Part shown: piece by piece, positions 25,401-32,423 of the stretch
Layout: each line of letters opens with the position of its first letter
Numbering within the stretch: position 1 is the first letter of the stretch
Source: Bacteroidota bacterium
Lineage (GTDB): Bacteria; Bacteroidota; Bacteroidia; Bacteroidales; Prolixibacteraceae
Length of the DNA: 32,423 bases
Assembly: GCA_029265715.1 (NCBI GenBank)
Contig: JAJUGZ010000042.1
Span: forward strand, 1-32,423
Direction: 5' to 3'
Made by a program: the position numbers and the translations under genes
Notes under the pieces: generated by a model
Told to the model about the DNA's origin: nothing
The model's input: the letters and a program-made list of their open reading frames with translations, nothing else
The model's database searches: none

Positions 25401-27856
25401 AACTTTTCTACGGCAGACAGCAGGGGAGCAACGACTTTATCCCGTTCCCGTTTCAGCGTGTTGAAATCAAAGATTTGGAAGCAGAAGTATTTTCGAAAGG
25501 CATTCCGAACGAGACCAGCTTTATTAGTAAAGAGCTGAATATGCCCGATGGCTCCGGGAAACCATTTTATTTCAGGACAGACGTGGACGATGCTTCGGGG
25601 AAAACGGTCCGGATGGAAATTCCGATGAGCTGGATCCCGGCAACGACTCCGGATGCCGCAGAGGTTGTAAGTTATTACGAGAATAACGGATGGGATTATT
25701 ATACTTCAAAAGCCCCGGCCCGACCGGTGGCTTTTGCCCGCAGCCTGGTGCCGGGCGATACGACCTTCGAAACGGCTGGCATTATTTTCAAGGCGCGTAA
25801 TTACGCCCGAAACGAGAGCGGGTGCACGTTTTATCCTGAAATTCTGGAATCGGCGGTATATATCCGTCAAATCGAAGAACTGACAGGCACTCGCAAACCG
25901 GTTCGGATTAAACTGATCGACGACAGCAACCTGTCGATGGTATTTGCCGAACTGATCGACGATGAAAAACCAAAACTGGTATTCGACAATACCGAGAAAG
26001 GCGGCGGGTTCCTGGCCCCGAACATGAACATCAACGGGCTGTCGAAACTGACAGGGCTGGTCGGGAACAAGATAGAAGAGTTGGAAAGAGTCGTGCTGAA
26101 AGTTAATGATGTATTCAAAATGGCCGATAAGTTGATGCCCAAGTTATTTGGGGTTATCAATTTCATCGACCTGCTGGTTGGCGAAGTCGATCTGTCGTCG
26201 GCCATGAACAAGATCCGAAGCGCTATCGAAAATATCCGTTCGCAGATCGAGGACCTTCAGCAAGAATTGCTTTCCATCCTGGCCCGCATCGACAACGAGG
26301 TGAAAAAACTGAACCTGCTGATCGAGGTTATCGGCAGTTTGCTGAACGAAACCGACATTGTAGGTGCTTTGCAGGACATTCAAAAGCTGGCCCAGGCTTT
26401 CGCTAACTACGGAATCGAAATAGAAGGTGATGCAGTTAAGGCCCTGGATGCAGCTGTTATTGTCGGGAAACAAATTCAGGAAAAGGGAGTTGAACTGGAA
26501 AGTGTTGTTGGTTTTGTTGGTAATGCCCAAGCGCTGAAAAATAAGTTGAAAGATGCCGGGATAACTATTACCCCGGAAGTCGACCAGGCCGTTGACCAGA
26601 TGCTGAAAGTGGTCAGGGCACTGGACCAGAAAGGGTTCAGCGATATAGAGATTATCGGCATTATTGGCGGGCTGGGACTGGCCAACCAGTTGTTCGATGT
26701 GCAGGGGCTGATCAAAACATTGGCAACACAGGTTGCCGATAAGGTTTTGGAAGCGATTCCGGAGATACCCAATGTAAAATTCCAGATAAAAGGTAACGAG
26801 ATTGTGGTGGAATACCACTGGAAACCGAAAACGAAAAACGATTATTCGGTGGCAGGTATTTTTGGCATTGCTAATACAAACAGCGCCCAAAAACAACTAA
26901 ACGTGTCGATCGACAGCATCATGACCAAAACGCTCGACCTGAACAATGCGCCAAAGTTTGATGTCAATGCCTCGATCAACGAGTTTGCCATTACCATTGC
27001 CAAAACCATTCAGCTTAATTTTAAGAAAATTGCGTTTAAAGCCGGAATGGGGAGCAAGCCCGATGTGGACGTGAAATTTTCGGAAGTCCCAATCCGGCTG
27101 ATTGGCGATTTGTCGTTTGTCAATAGCCTGCAGAAGGTTGTAAAATCCGACCAGTTTTCGTCTGGTCCGTTCATAAATATTACCGGCTCCGGAATTGAGG
27201 CCGGGTACAATTTTCCGGTTCCGAACCTCGAGGTTGGTATTTTTGCCTTGTCGAACATGATGCTGGGCACGAAACTGACATTGCCGCTGAACCGCGACCC
27301 GTTGAAACTGGGTTTTAACTTTTGCACCCGCGAGAACCCGTTTAAGCTGATGGTTTCGTGTTTTGGCGGCGGAGGCTTCTTTGCCCTCGAAACAACCATG
27401 AACGGGCTGACGCGCTTAGATGCAGCGTTTGAATTTGGCGCCGGCGTTTCGCTCAACGTGGGGGTTGCCAGCGGATCGGTCAGCGTGATGGGTGGCATTT
27501 ATTATGGCATGGTGCTTACCCAATCGGGGCATGCTTCCTACATGCTTACCGCTTATCTCCGGATGACCGGACGGCTGTCGATTATCGGACTGATCAAAGT
27601 TACGCTCGAATTCTACCTGGAAATGACTTATGAGAGCGGCGCTGAAAAAGGCGAGGTGAACGGGGTTATGCTTTACCGAGGAGGCCGTTTGGTCGGTTCG
27701 GCTACCCTGACCGTGAAAGTGGAAGTGCTCTTCTTCAGTAAAAAAGTGAAGGTAACCGTCAGCCGTACGCTGGCAGGCAACGATGCCGACCCGACCTTTG
27801 AGCAAACCTACAAGCAAGACCACTGGCTGGAATATTGCAACGCATTCGCTTCATAA
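22412..27856 (+). CDS. Giant uncharacterised protein A, 1814 residues, with Tat-like N-terminus
   Basis: I do not recognise a named family. Residues 28-34 read SSSRRTA and are followed by LKQM and a short hydrophobic stretch, which resembles a twin-arginine signal (R31, R32), preceded by an unusual 30-residue leader. Residues about 60-450 are beta-rich. Near 420-450 lies a proline- and acid-rich linker (PVKVKPRT, APDDDD). A conserved-looking block covers about 815-975 (FELWHTRMGVKL, MLSAMGSWIDF, RATMGRDHYIKIV, LFPFGHKALLVVI). A coiled coil follows at about 1270-1313. The C-terminal ~200 residues are glycine-rich alternating beta (FGGGGFFALE, FGAGVSLNVGVASGSVSV), ending DPTFEQTY and WLEYCNAFAS. 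I recall similar blocks in unannotated actinobacterial proteins. Probable partner of the next gene. Confidence 0.9.
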   Translation: MDQSPKFKFLDVQRFRNPFNVEKTQEFSSSRRTALKQMSALMLGVAPGISALGKTLNTSFTFQQKDNGVLFFYDGKPAWDVLPALFEGSPRVNFEESQEGFRIELRGAIYPGTDISADFNAFVRVQSGRWRLDIDFPGLNASGDIPFIDWLKGESRVSGFSRRDLMYALDDQDKLEITGPLTLQVGADWHVKMTPEGKTELVLFGYPEKFEKAELCLYRLTDQHSLLNSNIQKASCITLQNPVGNLQAFEALTYRRRRVFSNPLYPFSYTGLVLSGLDNKYQRSLLAYDNTGAGARSHFLLQHNGDNRLGLFRSRFYKEYHGDGSPFIYTADLGDEPQWIGAGGAAFALIGSNEQQFVLSGNGNKVNWLDCKALVAGTRIHVPGGQSVPVGYADPPVVTVSPQNPVKVKPRTIKPGEVLTPGKIVETAPDDDDKATWIYVNQEPVKVKFKVDQPIMFNVIRPEDFINLQFEFVNFVLEDNLLKIDDNKEPAFLLIHFPSQHTREEVMRDIGSSGSSPSLNRGSEPISNLHAPVKFMRAGSSRLVYKVPAGYDPIPVTLENLLNWSNFDLQVNYRARWFNQVSGMSLINTQLAASSMVFARSAPTAGTRIGKPNVTYQARQVKMVDSKKAAISTIQKPQSVQEVKVTMATTPKGPGVMALSDDQFNGLLAAPVVETVNTAALQGSMKRLFVMKEPAKYETVIEAPTYLQISPNQFAGFQHLSELRDAAGTYNPSEVGLVGTDDETVTPGALNSTASATQSTRKTVAPATTVSKLQSSNINYYRNVVIGTSPSPRYKGIVSPTLLKMPPALALPKGSLFELWHTRMGVKLASGEIDEDVLNQLKTVRVIWSQWADADYKKTNDIPAVDPYFYSLPTPRHAHQLVHLTSNYLDLVQENTKRKYTPRPVKADKLMLSAMGSWIDFKLNIPEDVELLSVKAWLQRATMGRDHYIKIVERGNLFPFGHKALLVVIAERRIRTINNVNTAVLIQREFIIVKQPELFYGRQQGSNDFIPFPFQRVEIKDLEAEVFSKGIPNETSFISKELNMPDGSGKPFYFRTDVDDASGKTVRMEIPMSWIPATTPDAAEVVSYYENNGWDYYTSKAPARPVAFARSLVPGDTTFETAGIIFKARNYARNESGCTFYPEILESAVYIRQIEELTGTRKPVRIKLIDDSNLSMVFAELIDDEKPKLVFDNTEKGGGFLAPNMNINGLSKLTGLVGNKIEELERVVLKVNDVFKMADKLMPKLFGVINFIDLLVGEVDLSSAMNKIRSAIENIRSQIEDLQQELLSILARIDNEVKKLNLLIEVIGSLLNETDIVGALQDIQKLAQAFANYGIEIEGDAVKALDAAVIVGKQIQEKGVELESVVGFVGNAQALKNKLKDAGITITPEVDQAVDQMLKVVRALDQKGFSDIEIIGIIGGLGLANQLFDVQGLIKTLATQVADKVLEAIPEIPNVKFQIKGNEIVVEYHWKPKTKNDYSVAGIFGIANTNSAQKQLNVSIDSIMTKTLDLNNAPKFDVNASINEFAITIAKTIQLNFKKIAFKAGMGSKPDVDVKFSEVPIRLIGDLSFVNSLQKVVKSDQFSSGPFINITGSGIEAGYNFPVPNLEVGIFALSNMMLGTKLTLPLNRDPLKLGFNFCTRENPFKLMVSCFGGGGFFALETTMNGLTRLDAAFEFGAGVSLNVGVASGSVSVMGGIYYGMVLTQSGHASYMLTAYLRMTGRLSIIGLIKVTLEFYLEMTYESGAEKGEVNGVMLYRGGRLVGSATLTVKVEVLFFSKKVKVTVSRTLAGNDADPTFEQTYKQDHWLEYCNAFAS

Positions 27857-27877
27857 CCAACTCAAATCTGAAAAAAG

Positions 27878-30800
27878 ATGAAACAGACATTTATATATAC
27901 CGCATTACCAAACGGGAAAATTACCAAAGAAGGAACCGAATATCTCCGGATATCGATGCACTGCGCCATTCAGTTGTCGCATACGTCTAAGGCCAAACTC
28001 GGACAGTTCCCCGAGATAAAAGGCTGGGCCGCCAAGATTAAAAATGCACAGGGTTTTAAAGTGCGTTTTAACAATTCGCTGGTGGTCGATGCTCAGGCAG
28101 AGCTGGGCGCGATTGACCCAACGGTCTGGGAAACGATGTTGTACGACAAAATGAATGTGTCGGCTTTTATTGTGGAAGACAACAGCCGAAAACTGATCCA
28201 TGCCTACCCTGTGGCGGCGCTCAATGACTCGATTATAGGGGCTTACAGCGAGTTTGGGATCAACAGCCCGACCCGGTTTGTTAAGCCGGAAGTGATACTT
28301 CAGAACCGGGTGTGGCAGTCGGCCGGGAAGTATACGATCGACCCTGACGTGGTAACTACCGTTCGCAGCGCCGCGGCCCCCGATGCGCGGAAAGCAACCG
28401 TCAGGAGCGAGTTTAAACGGCTGGATGTGACCCCGCAAAACGTGATCAGAAGAGCTGCGGCACAACGTTCGGCTCAGGATATGGTACAGTTGATGCGGGC
28501 CAAAAACTTTAGCGAACTAAAACAGAAAAGCAAAGAGCCGGAATTTCAGTTTGCCCGTTTTCGCGATTTTCACCGTGTTGAACTGGAAAAGAAGCCTGTG
28601 TTCAAGGCCCCGGAAATTCCTGAATTTGAGTTTCATGATATTATGGCTCAGCTGGGCGACCACCCGCAGGTACAGCGCAAAGTGGGCGTGGTGATCGACA
28701 TGCTGGTCCCGTTTGATCCTTCGCTGCCAGCCGAAGGGACTGTGGCTGCGTATCCGTTTGGGCTGGAGTTTGCCACCGAAACCGAAATATCAGTCAACAC
28801 AACGGCCTACCGGATCACCTCCGGAGGTTTTTATGCCCGAGAGAAACCGGGGAGCGATGTGAAAAACGGGTTCGTTAGACTGAACAACGGCGAGTTCTCG
28901 GTAACCCAGATTGATACCGACGGCGTGGCTTTGCAAACCATTAATCATGCCGATAAACAGGTGCACGCTGTTGCCAACCAAACCATCCAGTTAAAATCGG
29001 TGTTTGGCCGCATGGATGCCGACGATGAAGTCGTTGATGATGAAGACGATGAAGCAGTTCATGCTGAAGGGACCCAAAGCGAAGGTTTGCCGGTTATTCG
29101 CTCGGCTGGTATTGCCATTGTAAAAAACGACATAGACGAATACCTGCATGCCAAATTCAAGTTGGCGGTCAAACTAAACGAACGCTTGGTTTCGGTGAGC
29201 GCTGTTCCGGAGCCCAGGAAGATTCAGAATTTTCAGATGATGGGGGTTTCAGCAGGTTTGGCGCAGGTAAAAATTATCATGCCTGAAACCGAAACTGATG
29301 TGTTGTATGCCGACGACCTGGTTCAGGGATACCGGATGGATGTGGCCTACGCCGACCGTCCGGAGAAATGGTACTCGTTGCATTTTAAGCAAGATGAGGT
29401 GGTTTGCTACGACGAAAACCAGACGCCTTATCCGGTTAGTGGCATCACTCCGGATGAAGGTTATTGCCAGGTTGCGACGACCCAGGACGAAAACAACGAC
29501 GAAGATGTGTTTGTAAGCGGGGTCATTGCCCGGTGGACGGGCTGGAGTTTAGCCGTCGAGCGTCCCGGTTTTGCCATCAACGAAGCGACAGATGCCGATG
29601 GCAAAGATTACGTGAACACCGACCGTACGGCCGAAGAAAATAAATATGCCTACAATCCGGCGTCCGGCGTTCGGATTCATGTGAAAAGCAAAACGGTTCC
29701 GGGAACACTGCCGGTACTTCGCTATGGCAAATCATACAACATCCGCATGCGCACGGTCGATCTGGCCGGAAACAGCGTGGCGCTGGAAAGTGCGCCGGAT
29801 AATCCCGACGAAGCCCTGGTCCGCAATTTTACCTACCGGCGTTACGAGCCTGTTGCCACGCCCGTCGTGTTGCAGGCAAACCGGATGAAAGTAGGCGAGG
29901 ACATCGAACGCCTGGTTATCAAGAGCAATTTCGATGTGCCGGTGAGCAATTATGCCGAGCCCAATGTGGCCGAAAACGACAAACTGTCGCAGCGGATCTT
30001 TCTGCCCCCACAAAACAGTCAGCTGACCGCCGAACGGCATGGCTGTTTCGATGCTGCTTTTCGCAACGATCCGGAAGTCGCCCGGCTGATCTACGACCTG
30101 ATTATTAACCGCGAAACGCCTCCGGGTGCGGGTGAACCTCAGGACAAAGTGTACAAGGTGGACGAAATCGGGATTCATTATTTGCCCGATCCGGCTGCAG
30201 CCGGCGTTGCTTTCTTTTTGGCCGACGATGCTTCGGAAACCCACACGCAGGTTTTCAAACCGCAACTGATCGGGTATGCCCGGTTAAATTCCGGAGCTGG
30301 CGAAAAGGAAAAACAGGAGGCCTGGTTAAATCCGAAACCGGTGTTGTTCAGGCTTGAAGAAGGGCCGATCGATGCCAAATGGAACGAAAGCGCCCGAACG
30401 CTGACGTTTTGGCTGCCCAAAGGGCACCGGGCTAAACTGAGGTATTCCAGTTTTTGGCGCGAAGAAGACCTGAGCCAGCTTTCCGGAATCTGGGGGCACC
30501 TCAGTAAAGAACGAAACTTTGGTGCCATCCGTTCGCACCTGAACGAAGGCAAGCACTGGATGACCAGTCCTTCGCGTGAGCTGGAACTGGTTCATGCCTT
30601 GCAACAACCGTTTGCCGAACCGGTGCTTCAAGACCTGGCCCCGGAAAGGGGATATGACGACACGCCGGCCTGGGTGAAAATGAAAATCAAGGTACACGGG
30701 CAAAGTACTGAAAAGGTTGAACTGGAAGCCACGTGGAAAGATTTGGACGACGACCCGCTGAAACCGGTTCCCGTGGAAGTCCCGGCCCGGAAACTGCTCG

Positions 30801-32194
30801 GTCCGATCGCAGTTAGGTACAACGAATCGATGAAATACATTGGGTACACGCCCCCTAAAAATCCGGAGTTTAAGGTGGTGAACACGGTCTTTCTGGAAAA
30901 GAACACAACCAACATGCGCGTAAAATCGGCTACATCGGTTACGCAGGCACGAATGGGGGCTGTTCAGAAAACCGGAGGCGTACAGCGCGCTACTGCGCAG
31001 GGTCTCGACCAGCAGCCTTCGAACCTGCGCACCATGGCTTTGTTGCCGAAATTCTCACAGGCGTATGTTTTGAAAGCGTTTGGTCTGATGCACCCGTTCG
31101 ACGATACGCGCCACCGGTTTGTAGAATATTTGCCGATTGCCACGTCGCGCTACGCCGAATACTTCAAGCAGAAAAACGCGGAAGGGAGTTTGGTTATGCC
31201 CGAAAACCTCGATTTTACGAGGGTGGGCGGCCCGACAAAAGTGAATGTGCTCAGTTCGGCCCGGCCGTTTAAACCCGAAGTGGAGTATGTTATCCCGACT
31301 TTCAACTGGCTGAAAAGCGCCGAAAAAGATTCGCTGACCCACATTCGCGAGGGCGGGGGCCTGCGTGTTTACCTGAAACGCCCGTGGTTTTCGTCGGGAG
31401 AAGGGGAGATGCTTGGCGTGGTTATTCATCCGCAGGCGGCTACGGCGACCAACCCGAACAACAACGATCCGGCGATGTACACCCAGTGGGGGACTGACCC
31501 GATTTTCCCGCTTCCGGGAGGAACCGACATGTATCCGGATGCCTTGTTGTTCCGTTGGCATGCCAAAGTCGAAAATGGACTGGCCTACCCGTTAACCGAT
31601 GGCCAGAAGGCCAACGTGATCGGATATCCGGTTCATTTTGATGCCGAGCGGAAATTGTGGTATGCCGATTTGTCTATCAGTCCGAAGAACCGATATTTTC
31701 CGTTTGTAAAACTGATGCTGGCCCGTTATCAGCAACATTCACTCCGGATCAGCAATACCGATGTGTGCCTGTCGCCGGTGGTCGAGACCGATTTTATTCA
31801 ATTAGTCCCCGAACGGAAAGTAAAGCTTGAAATAGTGCGCCGCGCTGGCAAAGCTGTCCAGATCAAGGTTGAGATTACGGGCTATAAGTACGATCAGTTC
31901 AGCAATACGTTCGAGATCAAAATTATCAGCGAAGACCTGCCGCAGCCTTATTCCGGAGTTATCAGCACAACTGTGGCCCAGAAAGGTTCGCGGAACCAGG
32001 AGGCCCCGGTGCGCGACATCCGTTTCCCGGACGACAGTCATTTTGTGGCAACCGGTTATTTTGATATTTCGTCCGACATCAAGAAAAGGCCGTTCGACGT
32101 GATTGTACTTGAATACGAAAAGCCCGATGTGAAAGGGCAGACCAAGCTGGTGTTTGCCGACGAGTTCCATATCAACAAAAAGGAAGATGAATAA
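27878..32194 (+). CDS. Giant uncharacterised protein B, 1438 residues, partner of protein A
   Basis: It starts 21 bases after protein A stops, so the two are almost certainly one operon. No signal peptide, membrane segment or named domain is recognised. Blocks that look conserved are DDLVQGYRMDV (about 476-486), RWTGWSLAVERPGFAIN (about 551-567), YGKSYNIRMRTVDLAGNS (about 615-633), ERLVIKSNFDVP (about 677), IHYLPDPAAAGVAF (about 766), HRFVEYLPIATSRYAEYF (about 1079) and RYFPFVKLMLARYQQHS (about 1271-1287). An acidic insert lies at about 381-395 (DADDEVVDDEDDEAVHAE). The protein is mostly beta with few cysteines. I have a memory of the same blocks in large hypothetical proteins of Actinobacteria, with no known function. 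Codon use looks like that of the neighbours. Confidence 0.9.
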   Translation: MKQTFIYTALPNGKITKEGTEYLRISMHCAIQLSHTSKAKLGQFPEIKGWAAKIKNAQGFKVRFNNSLVVDAQAELGAIDPTVWETMLYDKMNVSAFIVEDNSRKLIHAYPVAALNDSIIGAYSEFGINSPTRFVKPEVILQNRVWQSAGKYTIDPDVVTTVRSAAAPDARKATVRSEFKRLDVTPQNVIRRAAAQRSAQDMVQLMRAKNFSELKQKSKEPEFQFARFRDFHRVELEKKPVFKAPEIPEFEFHDIMAQLGDHPQVQRKVGVVIDMLVPFDPSLPAEGTVAAYPFGLEFATETEISVNTTAYRITSGGFYAREKPGSDVKNGFVRLNNGEFSVTQIDTDGVALQTINHADKQVHAVANQTIQLKSVFGRMDADDEVVDDEDDEAVHAEGTQSEGLPVIRSAGIAIVKNDIDEYLHAKFKLAVKLNERLVSVSAVPEPRKIQNFQMMGVSAGLAQVKIIMPETETDVLYADDLVQGYRMDVAYADRPEKWYSLHFKQDEVVCYDENQTPYPVSGITPDEGYCQVATTQDENNDEDVFVSGVIARWTGWSLAVERPGFAINEATDADGKDYVNTDRTAEENKYAYNPASGVRIHVKSKTVPGTLPVLRYGKSYNIRMRTVDLAGNSVALESAPDNPDEALVRNFTYRRYEPVATPVVLQANRMKVGEDIERLVIKSNFDVPVSNYAEPNVAENDKLSQRIFLPPQNSQLTAERHGCFDAAFRNDPEVARLIYDLIINRETPPGAGEPQDKVYKVDEIGIHYLPDPAAAGVAFFLADDASETHTQVFKPQLIGYARLNSGAGEKEKQEAWLNPKPVLFRLEEGPIDAKWNESARTLTFWLPKGHRAKLRYSSFWREEDLSQLSGIWGHLSKERNFGAIRSHLNEGKHWMTSPSRELELVHALQQPFAEPVLQDLAPERGYDDTPAWVKMKIKVHGQSTEKVELEATWKDLDDDPLKPVPVEVPARKLLGPIAVRYNESMKYIGYTPPKNPEFKVVNTVFLEKNTTNMRVKSATSVTQARMGAVQKTGGVQRATAQGLDQQPSNLRTMALLPKFSQAYVLKAFGLMHPFDDTRHRFVEYLPIATSRYAEYFKQKNAEGSLVMPENLDFTRVGGPTKVNVLSSARPFKPEVEYVIPTFNWLKSAEKDSLTHIREGGGLRVYLKRPWFSSGEGEMLGVVIHPQAATATNPNNNDPAMYTQWGTDPIFPLPGGTDMYPDALLFRWHAKVENGLAYPLTDGQKANVIGYPVHFDAERKLWYADLSISPKNRYFPFVKLMLARYQQHSLRISNTDVCLSPVVETDFIQLVPERKVKLEIVRRAGKAVQIKVEITGYKYDQFSNTFEIKIISEDLPQPYSGVISTTVAQKGSRNQEAPVRDIRFPDDSHFVATGYFDISSDIKKRPFDVIVLEYEKPDVKGQTKLVFADEFHINKKEDE

Positions 32195-32277
32195 GATAAG
32201 AGTAGTGAGTTGATAGATCAAAGTTGTAAATACAAACGCAAGATTTAAGCTGCGAGCTACCAGAATCCTTGGTTTTT

Positions 32278-32315
32278 GTTATTTCTCCTCCTTTCTGAAA
32301 AGGAGGAGAAATAAC
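32278..32315. repeat. Perfect 17-bp palindrome after the giant pair
   Basis: GTTATTTCTCCTCCTTT (32278-32294) pairs perfectly with 32299-32315 across a four-base loop. No T-run follows on the plus strand (ACGCTTTTATC), so it is a weak intrinsic terminator at best; on the minus strand the T-rich side lies inside the stem. It may be a mRNA-stabilising hairpin or an intergenic repeat. Confidence 0.6.
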
Positions 32316-32381
32316 GCTTTTATCAGGGCTTACAGTCCAAAATCGGACAAATAGGGAAATAAAAATTACACATATAATACA

Positions 32382-32423
32382 ATGGAAACATTTAAACTAC
32401 TGATAAAAGGATTGATTATAAAT
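32382..32423 (+). CDS. Possible next gene, cut by the window end
   Basis: An ATG at 32382 opens 14 codons (METFKLLIKGLIIN) to the window end, in the same direction as the giant pair, 187 bases after its stop. The upstream CATATAATAC stretch is A/T-rich, with no clear ribosome site. The hydrophobic content could be a membrane or signal segment. Function and reality cannot be judged from this length. Confidence 0.4.
   Translation, partial: METFKLLIKGLIIN

Noticed and set aside
22412-32194. Giant pair as a Tc toxin, Rhs/polymorphic toxin or phage tail module
   Set aside because: No Rhs YD-repeats, TcA/TcB motifs, baseplate, tape-measure or lysis genes were seen in or around the pair; the idea remains open only as a structural hypothesis.

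Overview
The window looks like the chromosome of a Bacteroidota bacterium, probably from the Marinilabiliales/Prolixibacteraceae side of the phylum (the phylum is well supported, the family is an inference). Support comes from promoter -7 boxes of the TAnnTTTG type (TACCTTTG, TATTTTTG, TATATTTG), few strong Shine-Dalgarno sites, a PUR-domain DUF3276 protein, WbqC-like and OmpP1/FadL proteins, the agmatine deiminase/N-carbamoylputrescine amidase pair and A/T-rich intergenic regions carrying small palindromic repeats. No rRNA, tRNA, CRISPR array, prophage or transposase gene was recognised.

Layout. Positions 1-5.2 kb hold a GNAT acetyltransferase followed by a lipoprotein-type M1 aminopeptidase (plus strand). 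A bidirectional terminator separates them from a minus-strand putrescine operon (aguB then aguA). From 5.3 to 10.0 kb there are a FadL-family outer-membrane protein, a flavin reductase-rubredoxin fusion (minus) and an exported GH36 alpha-galactosidase. A small inverted-repeat element sits exactly at the galactosidase stop codon. From 10.1 to 16.4 kb there are an ABC-F ATPase and an RlmB-type rRNA methyltransferase (minus, overlapping by one base), then divergently an S1-domain RNA-binding protein and topoisomerase III. From 16.4 to 22.0 kb there are a candidate small RNA, a LapA-domain membrane protein overlapping a WbqC-family protein, a small Cys/His protein (minus), ffh, folD, an M48 metalloprotease lipoprotein and a DUF3276 PUR-domain protein. 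Most of this is housekeeping.

The last 10 kb are different. Two giant tandem genes (1814 and 1438 codons, 21 bases apart) fill 22.4-32.2 kb and match no characterised family I can name. The first has a twin-arginine-like N-terminus, a central conserved-looking block, a coiled coil and a glycine-rich beta C-terminus. The second has no obvious signal. I have a general memory of similar motif blocks in unannotated large proteins of Actinobacteria and other phyla, but no function attached. They are the best candidate for an undescribed system. A possible third gene begins at 32382 and runs off the window.

Most calls rest on motifs read in the translations. No database search was possible.
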